This document shows positions 1 to 6,298 of a stretch of 13,066 nucleotides of DNA, piece after piece. Positions within the stretch are counted from its first letter, which is position 1. Every line of letters starts with the position of its first letter. The stretch spans positions 1 to 13,066 of the forward strand of contig CABJAN010000036.1 of NCBI GenBank assembly GCA_902363515.1, written 5' to 3'. The translations under genes were made by a program, and so were the position numbers. The notes below the pieces were generated by a model. That model saw only the letters and a list, made by a program, of their open reading frames with translations, was not told where the DNA came from and did no database searches. This DNA comes from Bacillota bacterium. GTDB taxonomy: Bacteria; Bacillota; Clostridia; Lachnospirales; Lachnospiraceae.

Positions 1-128
1 AGATAACCTTGGCTATCTATCCCTTTTACTGTTTTGGTTCGTTGAACCTAAGAATAAAATGTAAAAGAATTTTCGATTCATGTGTTTCACTGTTCAGTTA
101 TCAAGGTTCCTGTCATTCTTGTGACAGC
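1..128 (-). promoter_or_regulatory. Putative rRNA operon leader with boxA-like antitermination site
   Basis: Read on the minus strand, this follows the last of four tandem promoters. Positions 90-105 read CTTGATAACTGAACAG, closely resembling the boxA region of Firmicutes rrn leaders and spacers (B. subtilis type CTTTGAAAACTAAACAAG). A hairpin GGTTC-AAC-GAACC lies at 36-48. A second near-palindrome at 1-18 (AGATAGCC-AA-GGTTATCT on the minus strand) could be part of a processing stem. No ORF with a ribosome binding site is present. That the 16S rRNA gene lies just left of base 1 is inferred, since no rRNA sequence is inside the window. Confidence 0.6.
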
Positions 129-134
129 CATATT

Positions 135-163
135 AGATTACCATAATCAGGAAGGCTTGTCAA
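135..163 (-). promoter_or_regulatory. Tandem rrn-type promoter, gene-proximal (P4)
   Basis: On the minus strand the -35 is TTGACA (158-163), the spacer is exactly 17 bases, and the -10 is TAATCT (135-140) preceded by TGG, a TGn extended -10. An A-rich tract (AAAAAAGTTC) abuts the -35 like an UP element. Predicted initiation is near 128 at a G in the TGGCTGTC context also seen at P3. It is nearest to the boxA-like leader. Confidence 0.72.
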
Positions 164-238
164 GAACTTTTTTCATTTTTTTGAAACTTTTTTCTCAAGC
201 TGTTTCCGCTTGTTTCTGTCTTTTTCGACAGCCAGTCT

Positions 239-267
239 AGATTATCACATCTTGCTCGGCTTGTCAA
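239..267 (-). promoter_or_regulatory. Tandem rrn-type promoter (P3)
   Basis: The -35 is TTGACA (262-267), the spacer 17 bases, and the -10 TAATCT (239-244) with TGA directly upstream (extended -10). The A/T-rich sequence just upstream (268-300 region) resembles an UP element. The layout, -35 flank (AAGTTCTTGACAAGCC) and initiation region (TGGCTGTC) are nearly identical to P4, showing local duplication. Confidence 0.72.
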
Positions 268-347
268 GAACTTTTTTGAAGTTTTTCAATTTCTTCAAAA
301 ACTTCTTTGAAAAGAATGTTTTCCTCTGTCATTTCGACAGCTTGTTT

Positions 348-376
348 ACTTTATCATATCTTTTCTTTCTTGTCAA
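348..376 (-). promoter_or_regulatory. Tandem rrn-type promoter (P2)
   Basis: The -35 is TTGACA (371-376), the spacer 17 bases, and the -10 TAAAGT (348-353) with TGA upstream. It shares the AAAAAAGTTSTTGACAAG flank and the downstream CTGTCGAAA with P3, but the -10 is more diverged. An AT-rich upstream tract is present. Confidence 0.68.
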
Positions 377-433
377 CAACTTTTTTCATTTTCTTTTTTG
401 ACCTTCAAACCTCAAAGCGGTTGACTGATTTAC

Positions 434-462
434 ACTATACCACTATCCTTTCTCTATGTCAA
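434..462 (-). promoter_or_regulatory. Tandem rrn-type promoter, most upstream (P1)
   Basis: The -35 is TTGACA (457-462), the spacer 17 bases, and the -10 TATAGT (434-439) preceded by TGG. The sequence upstream (463-495) has phased A and T tracts suited to an UP element. It keeps the promoter layout of P2-P4 but lacks their flanking repeat, so it is the most diverged copy. It lies about 130 bases beyond the end of the CvpA-family gene, on the same strand. Confidence 0.68.
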
Positions 463-567
463 CAAAAAAACAGGAAAATTTTACAAATTTTGCAACCACC
501 CAACTAAGCGTCAACTTTCTAGTAAAATAGCTGCAAGAACTTTGCAAATTTCCCTGCTTCTTTTCTC

Positions 568-1269
568 TCATCTTAAAATTCCTGATAAAAAATGCAACAG
601 AACATTATTATCATACAGAAAACCAGTAATTTCATTCTCCTGAATCAGCACTGCTGCCTCTTTTGCCCAGGCAGCATCCCAGAATAGTGTAATAATCAAA
701 AAACAAATCCACACAAAAAAGATACCCTGTACAGCTCCAAGAACTGCCCCTCCTGCCCTGTTCAACAAACTCAGTACCGGAAGGGAGAAAATACCGTCCA
801 GCATTCCTGCCAAAAGGTTCATAAATATACTTACCAGAATAAAAGTCAAAATCAGGCTGATACTTCCAATAGCAATTTTGGCAATACTATGTGATAAATA
901 TTCTCCAAAAGTCTCTGCCAGCAGATGATGATAGTTCTCTGCTGTATTATTTTCTGCCAGAATCTTTTTCATACTCTCCGGCAAAGGCAGTCCGGATATA
1001 AACTGCTCCTGTTCCTCCTTATTTTCCTGTTGGTTCATTTTCTCTTCTAAGACTCCCGAAATGCTTTCTTCACACTTTTGCTGTACAACTCCATAAATAG
1101 GCGTATTCTCTGTCAAAAACCGGCTCATATACGGATTTAGCGCTGCTCCCAAAAACAGCGTCAGCAGTACAGAAATTAAAGAAAATGCAGAACGTACCAT
1201 GCCATGTTTCATTCCGTTAAAAACACAAAGCACTATGACTGCCAGAATAACAACACTTAACCAATTCAT
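568..1269 (-). CDS. CvpA family membrane protein
   Basis: A 233-residue integral membrane protein of the CvpA (colicin V production) family. Such proteins are inner-membrane proteins linked to envelope homeostasis; the molecular activity is not established. Hydrophobic segments are at about 3-20, 27-47, 130-156 and 172-196. The family signature is the C-terminal NRAGGAVLGAVQGIFFVWI (170-188), with N-terminal FNGMKHGMVRSAFSLIS (17-33). The loop at 60-125 is polar and Glu-rich and should lie outside the membrane core. The ATG has AAAGG six bases upstream. It is the last gene of the envelope cluster, 23 bases after the DUF5711 gene, and is probably transcribed with it. I see no clear intrinsic terminator after it, so transcription may run into the tandem promoters downstream. 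Confidence 0.88.
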   Translation of the reverse strand: MNWLSVVILAVIVLCVFNGMKHGMVRSAFSLISVLLTLFLGAALNPYMSRFLTENTPIYGVVQQKCEESISGVLEEKMNQQENKEEQEQFISGLPLPESMKKILAENNTAENYHHLLAETFGEYLSHSIAKIAIGSISLILTFILVSIFMNLLAGMLDGIFSLPVLSLLNRAGGAVLGAVQGIFFVWICFLIITLFWDAAWAKEAAVLIQENEITGFLYDNNVLLHFLSGILR

Positions 1270-1292
1270 AAATCGCCTTTCTTTTGTAATTT

Positions 1293-2519
1293 TTATTTCA
1301 ATCGTATGGTATTAATTCCACCTTCCGAAACCACAATATAGCGTTTGGAGGCTACCTGGAAAATATTTTTGACCGCTCCCTCTTCCATGGTTCCATCAAA
1401 TTTAAGAATCCCCTTTAAATTATACATCATAACTTTTTCTGAATCACACATAATAATCATATCTCCACTGATACTAATATCCTGATATTCTTTGTCAAAA
1501 CCTTTGGAACATTTCTTTCTTCCGGATGGATCAAATAATTGGAGAATGTATGGTTCTTCCTCTTCATTACCTTTTAAAACCAGTCCGAAATATTTGTCAT
1601 TATAAAAGGTACTGATAATTTCTTCTTTTAACTCTTCCTCCGCCTTCTTTTCCACAGTGCCATTACTGTCAAAAATTGTATATCCATCATCCCGAAATGC
1701 CACTGCGGTCTGGTCATTGACATAAACAACCTGAGGAATTAACGTATTTTTATATGTGTAGTCTGCAATGATATTATCCACCTTATTTTGTCCTTCGTCT
1801 CCAAAACTGTAAAATACAATTCTGCTGGATATCTCCCCTTCTTCAATATAAAGATAACTGACCAGAATAATATCACCTTTTGGAGAAACTGCAATATCCA
1901 GGGGATATCCCGGATTTTCTATCCTGGTTTGGTTTTCAGCAATAATACTTCCATCGGATGCATAATAATTAATCCATGTTTTTTCTCCGTCTTCCAGTAC
2001 AGCTGCCACTGCACCGGTTTCTGTTACCTCTGCCTGGAGAATCGGAAACTTGGTTTCAATAGGGCCTACTGGTTTATCCTGTTTCAGCACATACATCAAG
2101 GTTCCTTTTCTGTCATAAATAACCGCATATTCTCCTCTTACGTCTGAGTCCGGGTTACTCATTTCATAAGTCTGATTCCACACAATTTGTTGTGACTGCG
2201 AAAGCAAATAAGCACCATCATCACCGTATTTCAGCAAGCTATCTCCTAATTGGGTATAGCCTGCTGACTGGGTATCTTCATTTTCTGCTGAAGACAAAAC
2301 CTGGTAATCGCGATACACATGAAGCTGAATTCCCACTAAAACAGCAATCGCCAGAAGAACGATTCCTAAGGTTATCCACACTGAACGCTTTATCTTAATT
2401 TTGGCAAGTGGTTTTATTTTATTCTCATAAAGCTGTATGATTTTCTCCTGCCCTCCTGCACTATCTCCGGATTGTCTCGGTCTCGGAAATTTCCGTTTTA
2501 TGTATTCTTTTATATTCAT
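1293..2519 (-). CDS. DUF5711 family single-pass membrane protein, beta-propeller-like
   Basis: 408 residues. A basic, polar N-terminus (1-45) is followed by one membrane helix at about 46-67 and a large extracytoplasmic domain made of repeated short beta-strand blades, for example YTQLGDSLLKYGDDGAYLLS, GEYAVIYDRKGTLMYVL, ISISGDMIIMCDSEKVMMYN. This matches the DUF5711 proteins of Clostridia, which resemble WD40/PQQ-type propellers; their function is unknown. No catalytic motif or cysteine cluster is visible. The ATG is preceded by AAGGAAG six bases upstream. The gene sits between the LysM protein (45-base gap) and the CvpA protein (23-base gap) and has its own promoter in the first gap. A structural or sensory role at the cell surface is inferred. 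Confidence 0.82.
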   Translation of the reverse strand: MNIKEYIKRKFPRPRQSGDSAGGQEKIIQLYENKIKPLAKIKIKRSVWITLGIVLLAIAVLVGIQLHVYRDYQVLSSAENEDTQSAGYTQLGDSLLKYGDDGAYLLSQSQQIVWNQTYEMSNPDSDVRGEYAVIYDRKGTLMYVLKQDKPVGPIETKFPILQAEVTETGAVAAVLEDGEKTWINYYASDGSIIAENQTRIENPGYPLDIAVSPKGDIILVSYLYIEEGEISSRIVFYSFGDEGQNKVDNIIADYTYKNTLIPQVVYVNDQTAVAFRDDGYTIFDSNGTVEKKAEEELKEEIISTFYNDKYFGLVLKGNEEEEPYILQLFDPSGRKKCSKGFDKEYQDISISGDMIIMCDSEKVMMYNLKGILKFDGTMEEGAVKNIFQVASKRYIVVSEGGINTIRLK

Positions 2520-2548
2520 AAATTTCTTCCTTCACGTATTTTTAGGTA

Positions 2549-2577
2549 AGTATAGCACAAATTTTTAAGGGAGTAAA
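2549..2577 (-). promoter_or_regulatory. Promoter for the DUF5711-cvpA pair
   Basis: On the minus strand the -35 is TTTACT (2572-2577), the spacer 17 bases, and the -10 TATACT (2549-2554) preceded by TGC (extended -10). The -35 lies inside the last codons of the LysM gene. Initiation near 2542 would give a leader of about 22 bases. It suggests the two downstream genes can be expressed independently of the LysM protein. Confidence 0.5.
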
Positions 2578-3731
2578 ATTTTTTGTCCCGGATAAATGGT
2601 ATCATTTTCTGACATTTGGTTTAGTTCGCAAATTTCCTTGATTTTTTTAATAGTACCATAGTTTTTCATGCTAATCCTGGTCATAGTATCTCCGGGCTGA
2701 ATGGTATAAGACATATGATTAGATGCTGCAGTTTCTTCCTTTTGTTCTGCTTCTGCATCTGATGTGGTCTCTTTTGGAATCTCTTTCTGCTCCTCTTCCT
2801 GTACCTTCATTTCTGACGTTTCCTGTAACGGTTCTGTTTCCTTTTCCTCCTCTTTCTCTTTTCCAGGTGCATTAACCGGAGTTACCGCTTCTGGACTTTC
2901 TGTTTTCTGATTTGTTTCTTGTTTATCCAGACTTGCAATTACCTTCTCTGTTCCCTTTAATTTCTGATAATCGTTTAAATATAACACACTTACCGCAAGA
3001 GCTGCTGCTGCCACACATACACCTGCAGTTTTAAGCAGCGGAAAATTCTTCTTTTGCTTTTCCTGTTCCGCTTTTCTCTCTACTTTTTTCCGAAAAGAAT
3101 GTACTGCTCCATCATCTACCTCTTCACTTTTCTTTTCTAATCTTTCATTCTGTGCCACCAGAAAATTACGCATGGCCTCATTTTTCTCATAATACACATA
3201 AAATCCAGCCTGCCTGGACATTTTCCCATCCTCATATCTGTAGAACGCCTCTTCTTTTTCCAAGGGTTCCATAACAAACAACACCTTATCATTTCCGCCA
3301 AAATGATTTAAGTGGGTCTGGCAAATTACCTCATGCAGTTCCATAGAACACCCCGGCACAGAAAGAAACCATCCTACAATTTCCTGCTCCGGAAAATATT
3401 CTTTATTTTTTTCATACACATGATTCCAGGTTTCCTGTGTAAAATCTACATGCTCCTCACTGATTTCCATATCACTAAGGGCTACCGCACTTTTTACAAA
3501 CAAATACGAAGTTCCTTCTTTCCAGTTTGCCTGTCCTAAAAGAATAGCTGCAATTCCCCTGCCTGTATTTTCAGAAGAGATTCTACAAAGGTAAGTGTAT
3601 GCATAGTCTTCTATATAGATTTTTTGTGTTCCTTCAATTTCCCCTATCTGGCGTATATTGTTTGGAATCCTGAAAAATTCCTCATTTCCCTCTGGTTTTT
3701 GTTTTTCTTTTTCGTAAACAATTTCTATCAT
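2565..3731 (-). CDS. LysM membrane protein with N-terminal degenerate MPN/JAB-like domain
   Basis: 388 residues in four parts. Residues 36-195 resemble an MPN/JAB fold: AAILLGQ (61-67), HVDFTQETWNHVYEKN (94-109), EIVGWFLSVPG (117-127), VLFVMEP (150-156). The metal-binding HSHP of active JAMM proteases is replaced by LSVP (123-126), and the downstream Ser/Asp ligands are absent, so it should be catalytically dead like the MPN-minus subunits of eukaryotic complexes. A basic stretch leads to a membrane helix (231-252). Residues 260-338 are a long Glu/Lys/Pro/Thr-rich spacer, and 340-388 is a LysM peptidoglycan-binding domain (SYTIQPGDTMTRIS...IYPGQKILLP). Topology is inferred as cytoplasmic MPN-like domain, external LysM. 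The ATG has AAAGGGG about ten bases upstream. It starts the envelope cluster and diverges from yyaC. The LysM and helix calls are firm; the MPN assignment is by motif resemblance. Confidence 0.85.
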   Translation of the reverse strand: MIEIVYEKEKQKPEGNEEFFRIPNNIRQIGEIEGTQKIYIEDYAYTYLCRISSENTGRGIAAILLGQANWKEGTSYLFVKSAVALSDMEISEEHVDFTQETWNHVYEKNKEYFPEQEIVGWFLSVPGCSMELHEVICQTHLNHFGGNDKVLFVMEPLEKEEAFYRYEDGKMSRQAGFYVYYEKNEAMRNFLVAQNERLEKKSEEVDDGAVHSFRKKVERKAEQEKQKKNFPLLKTAGVCVAAAALAVSVLYLNDYQKLKGTEKVIASLDKQETNQKTESPEAVTPVNAPGKEKEEEKETEPLQETSEMKVQEEEQKEIPKETTSDAEAEQKEETAASNHMSYTIQPGDTMTRISMKNYGTIKKIKEICELNQMSENDTIYPGQKILLP

Positions 3732-3779
3732 ACTAACAGCACCCCTTTTTTTGAAGAAAAGGATACCACACTCTCCATG

Positions 3780-3798
3780 CGAAATTTATCAAATTTCG
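3780..3798. repeat. Perfect inverted repeat in the divergent lysM/yyaC promoter region
   Basis: CGAAATTT and AAATTTCG, 8 bp each, are separated by ATC. The repeat lies in the 174-base region between the divergent starts of the LysM gene (3731) and yyaC (3906). It sits where the -35 of a minus-strand extended -10 promoter (TGG-TATCCT, -10 at 3760-3765) would be. The position suits an operator acting on one or both genes; no regulator is identified. It has no U-tract, so a terminator is unlikely. Confidence 0.4.
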
Positions 3799-3905
3799 TG
3801 CAACATTCTATTTTTTTACTGACAAAATTTCCATATTTTTTTGGGATAACAAAAAAGAAAACGGAAAAACTAAAGACAGTAGTATCAGGAAAGGATAGAA
3901 TATGT

Positions 3906-4574
3906 ATGGCAAATCACCCTACTCATTATATAGAAAACCAAACTGCAGGCGCAGATGTGAAACTTGGCACCCTGCTTTTTCATCTTTTATCATCCAGAGA
4001 ACAACGTTTTCGCGATTTGGTTATTCTCTGCATTGGCAGTGACCGCATTACCGGGGACAGTCTTGGACCACTGGTAGGCCACAGCCTCACCGGATATTCA
4101 TTAAGTCATACTCATGTTTACGGAACCTTGTCCCACCCCGTTCATGCTCTGAATTTAAATGAGACTGTAAACATGCTGTATGAACAGCACCCTCACAGTC
4201 TCACTATAGCGGTTGACGCATCCCTGGGAACAAAAAACCACGTGGGATGTCTCACAGTTTCGGAAGGCCCCTTAAATCCCGGACTGGGTGTACGAAAAAA
4301 GCTCCCTGCTGTTGGAGACATTGCTGTCACCGGTATTGTAAACTTCTCCGGGGCTTTTGACCATTTGCTTTTGCAATCCACACGCCTTGCCACAGTTGTT
4401 CACATGGCCGACTCTATCGTGTCCGGAATTCGCATGGCACACCGTCAATATTTTGCGCCACGCCTTTTTCCCGTATTTCCTTTTTTCCAGCCAGAACCTG
4501 AGCGCACTCTTAGTTTTGCAAAATTTACTTCTGTACCGCCGGCTTCTGTCTGTTCCCCAAAAGGCAGAATATAA
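3906..4574 (+). CDS. yyaC: YyaC family sporulation protein (DUF1256, GPR-like protease fold)
   Basis: 222 residues, matching the YyaC/DUF1256 family of spore-formers, which has a fold related to the germination protease GPR and hydrogenase-maturation peptidases. In B. subtilis the gene is forespore-specific. Hallmarks are VILCIGSDRITGDSLGPLVG (39-58), VYGTLSHPVHALNL (71-84), the acidic IAVDASLGTKNHVG (101-114) and GPLNPGLGVRKKLPAVGDIAVTGIVN (121-146). I chose the ATG at 3906 because AAGGA ends ten bases upstream and the conserved region starts soon after; the frame stays open upstream, but that part is not protein-like for this family. The last 45 or so residues are a non-conserved tail overlapping the HD gene on the other strand. 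It is the only plus-strand gene here. CATTCTA at 3804-3810 resembles a sigma-G -10, but no convincing -35 was found. Confidence 0.88.
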   Translation: MANHPTHYIENQTAGADVKLGTLLFHLLSSREQRFRDLVILCIGSDRITGDSLGPLVGHSLTGYSLSHTHVYGTLSHPVHALNLNETVNMLYEQHPHSLTIAVDASLGTKNHVGCLTVSEGPLNPGLGVRKKLPAVGDIAVTGIVNFSGAFDHLLLQSTRLATVVHMADSIVSGIRMAHRQYFAPRLFPVFPFFQPEPERTLSFAKFTSVPPASVCSPKGRI

Positions 4575-5143
4575 TCTCTGTACTGATAATTTGCTCCAAA
4601 TACCCTGCGGATAATTCTTTTAATGAGAAGATAAGCGCCTCTTGGAAACCATGCTTTGTAGTAATATCTGCCGATTTCACAGGTGCCGCAATACTTATCT
4701 GTCAGGGTAATAATCCAGGTTTCCCAGTGTGTAGGTGGTATTGGGGTAACCGGAAACATATGCTTTACAATCATCTCTTCTTCCAGCGGATTCAGCTTAA
4801 AATAACGTCTGGCATTTCGCAAGGCTGTGTGGGGATGGGTCATTGCATGAACCGGATCTCCCGTCTCTTTGCGATGCCCTCTCCAGTCATACAAAAATAA
4901 ATCATGGAGCATTCCAGCCCTTGCCGCACTTCTGGCATCCAGATTAAAAAATTTACAGATTCTATAGTTAAAATATGCTACATTAAGACAATGCTGATAG
5001 CAACTGGTTTCGCAGTGATGGGGATATTTTTTCATCTTCAGCACATACGGGTGATGAACCAGATCCTTGATGTACTCATAAAACTCCTCATTTCCCGGAT
5101 CCTTCACTGTTCTGACACGTCTTCTCTTCCTGTTTCCTATCAT
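4445..5143 (-). CDS. HD domain-containing protein (putative metal-dependent phosphohydrolase)
   Basis: 232 residues with an HD-type metal-binding signature: His51 (CYQHCLNVAYFNY), His80-Asp81 (AGMLHDLFLYDW), candidate His residues in HAMTHPHTALRNA (99-111) and VKHMF (126-130), and Asp149 (IITLTDKYCGTCE). HD proteins hydrolyse phosphate esters, often nucleotides; this substrate is unknown. The N-terminus is very basic (NRKRRRVR), and the C-terminus after residue 203 is a basic, low-complexity tail. The ATG has a GGGGAG/GAGG-rich leader, and a promoter is visible at 5172-5200. Its 3' end overlaps yyaC by 130 bases, tail to tail. It is isolated from the transketolase operon by the structured RNA and terminator. 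No recognised gene name. Confidence 0.82.
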   Translation of the reverse strand: MIGNRKRRRVRTVKDPGNEEFYEYIKDLVHHPYVLKMKKYPHHCETSCYQHCLNVAYFNYRICKFFNLDARSAARAGMLHDLFLYDWRGHRKETGDPVHAMTHPHTALRNARRYFKLNPLEEEMIVKHMFPVTPIPPTHWETWIITLTDKYCGTCEIGRYYYKAWFPRGAYLLIKRIIRRVFGANYQYRDYILPFGEQTEAGGTEVNFAKLRVRSGSGWKKGNTGKRRGAKY

Positions 5144-5171
5144 AATTCCTCACTCCCCATTTTTTATTTAG

Positions 5172-5200
5172 ATTCTATACGAAACCTCAATTTTTGTAAA
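5172..5200 (-). promoter_or_regulatory. Promoter for the HD-domain gene
   Basis: On the minus strand the -35 is TTTACA (5195-5200), the spacer 17 bases, and the -10 TAGAAT (5172-5177). The -35 begins one base after the U-tract of the structured RNA, so transcription appears to stop there and restart here. Initiation near 5165 gives a leader of about 20 bases. Confidence 0.5.
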
Positions 5201-5201
5201 G

Positions 5202-5357
5202 AAAAAAAGAGCTGCCACATAAGCATACTGGGAACATTTGCACATTTCCAGCTCAGCCTGCGTTCCCTTTGAGCCTATAGTCTCAAAGAGTACTCGGCAA
5301 ATTCGCCGGAACTGCACAAATATTCCACAATACTATATCATGTGACAACTCTTTTTT
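5202..5357 (-). ncRNA. Candidate structured RNA (about 156 nt) ending in an intrinsic terminator
   Basis: Pairings found by eye on the minus strand: a closing stem of 12 pairs, GAGUUGUCACAU (5340-5351) with AUGUGGCAGCUC (5209-5220), extendable by six A-U pairs into the U7 tract at 5202-5208; an internal loop of 13 and 10 nt; a 10-bp stem (5317-5326 with 5231-5240); an 18-nt one-sided bulge (5241-5258); a UGC-A-GUUCC/GGAAC-GCA stem; then two hairpins, one at 5296-5307 and one with a perfect 7-bp stem CUUUGAG/CUCAAAG (5267-5273 with 5282-5288). The nested design exceeds a simple terminator. It begins two bases after the transketolase stop, so it may be a processed 3' UTR or have a promoter inside that gene. 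Size and bubble-in-a-long-stem recall 6S RNA, but the branched apex does not, and I cannot assign a family. Confidence 0.5.
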
Positions 5358-5359
5358 AA

Positions 5360-6298
5360 TTACATGAATGCTTTTACTTTTTCATAAATACCTGCTGCAT
5401 CAATTCCGTATTTTTCCAATAATTTTACTGCAGGGCCTGATTCGCCGAATACGTCATTGATACCAATACGCAGCATCTTCGTAGGAGCTTTCTCGGACAG
5501 TACTTCTGCTACTGCACCGCCAAGTCCTCCGATCACCGAATGTTCTTCCACTGTTACAACTTTTCCTGTTTCCTGTGCTGATTTTACAACCAGCTCTTCA
5601 TCCAGTGGCTTAATGGTATGAATATTTACAACCTTTGCATCAATACCGTCTTCTGCCAGTTTTTCTGCTGCCAGAAGAGTCTCATTCACACAAAGACCTG
5701 TTGCAAAAATAGTAACATCTTTTCCTTCTCTTAGTACAATTCCCTTACCAATTTCAAATTTGTAATCTGGATTGTCATTGATAACAGGAACAGCCAGTCT
5801 TCCAAAACGAAGATATACAGGACCATCATGTAAGTAAGCGGCTTCTACTGCTGCTTTTGCTTCTACATCATCAGATGGATTCAAAATCACCATGCCTGGA
5901 ATGGTTCTCATAAGAGCCATATCTTCGTTGCACTGATGTGTGGCGCCATCTTCACCTACAGAAATACCGGCATGTGTTGCACCGATTTTTACATTTAAAT
6001 GAGGATAACCAATGGAATTACGAACCTGTTCATAAGCACGTCCTGCTGCAAACATGGCAAAGGTACTTGCGAACGGAACTTTTCCTGTTGTAGAAAGTCC
6101 TGCTGCAATTCCCATCATATTGCTCTCGGCAATACCACAGTCGATATGACGCTCTGGAAATGCCTTCTGGAAAGTTCCTGTTTTGGTAGCACCAGCCAAG
6201 TCTGCATCCAGAACTACCAGGTTCTCATACTTTTTGCCTAATTCTACTAATGCGTTACCATAACTATCTCTGGTTGCGATTTTCTTTACTTCTGACAT
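5360..6298 (-). CDS. Transketolase, C-terminal subunit (Pyr and C-terminal domains)
   Basis: 312 residues. This is the second half of a split transketolase, which together with the upstream subunit moves two-carbon units between sugar phosphates using thiamine diphosphate. The catalytic glutamate that activates the cofactor is Glu58 in CGIAESNMMGIAAGL (54-68). Also visible are the pyrimidine-binding region FASTFAMFAAGRAYEQVRNSIGYP (76-99), the phosphate-contacting VKIGATHAGISVGEDGATHQ (103-122), and the C-terminal domain with VTVEEHSVIGGLGGAVAEVL. The length is normal for the split form. The ATG overlaps the end of the N-terminal subunit gene by 13 bases, so translation is probably coupled and subunit supply balanced. 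1-Deoxyxylulose-phosphate synthase shares these domains but is a single longer chain, so transketolase is preferred. Confidence 0.93.
   Translation of the reverse strand: MSEVKKIATRDSYGNALVELGKKYENLVVLDADLAGATKTGTFQKAFPERHIDCGIAESNMMGIAAGLSTTGKVPFASTFAMFAAGRAYEQVRNSIGYPHLNVKIGATHAGISVGEDGATHQCNEDMALMRTIPGMVILNPSDDVEAKAAVEAAYLHDGPVYLRFGRLAVPVINDNPDYKFEIGKGIVLREGKDVTIFATGLCVNETLLAAEKLAEDGIDAKVVNIHTIKPLDEELVVKSAQETGKVVTVEEHSVIGGLGGAVAEVLSEKAPTKMLRIGINDVFGESGPAVKLLEKYGIDAAGIYEKVKAFM

Larger units (their letters stand above)
117..392. repeat. Tandem imperfect promoter repeats (about 104-109 base period)
   Basis: Three imperfect direct repeats of about 55 bases each (roughly 121-178, 227-282, 336-390) share, on the plus strand, GACAGC at one end, an AT-rich centre, and CTTGTCAASAACTTTTTT at the other. 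Distances between their -10 elements are 104 and 109 bases, and 86 to the fourth, more diverged copy. They are the promoter modules P4, P3 and P2 and look like amplification of a single promoter unit. The whole 1-567 gene-free stretch is accounted for by these modules, the leader, and about 100 bases (463-567) in which I see only AT-rich sequence. Confidence 0.65.

Noticed and set aside
210..507. Two short Phe-rich plus-strand ORFs in the promoter array
   Set aside because: They are open only because poly-T tracts read as Phe; no ribosome binding site, and the DNA is explained by the tandem promoters on the other strand.
3804..3810. Sigma-G promoter for yyaC
   Set aside because: CATTCTA fits the -10, but the sequence 17-18 bases upstream does not fit a sigma-G -35 convincingly, so it is not listed as a feature.
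3624..3905. N-terminal extension of the yyaC frame to an upstream ATG
   Set aside because: The added residues are Phe-rich and unlike the family, overlap the LysM gene on the other strand, and have no role for the good AAGGA site at 3891-3895 that fits the ATG at 3906.
5231..5290. T-box or known riboswitch in the RNA after transketolase
   Set aside because: GGGAACGCAGG recalls a T-box only loosely; the T-box core, specifier loop and consensus segments of TPP, SAM, glycine, lysine, cobalamin and c-di-GMP riboswitches are absent.
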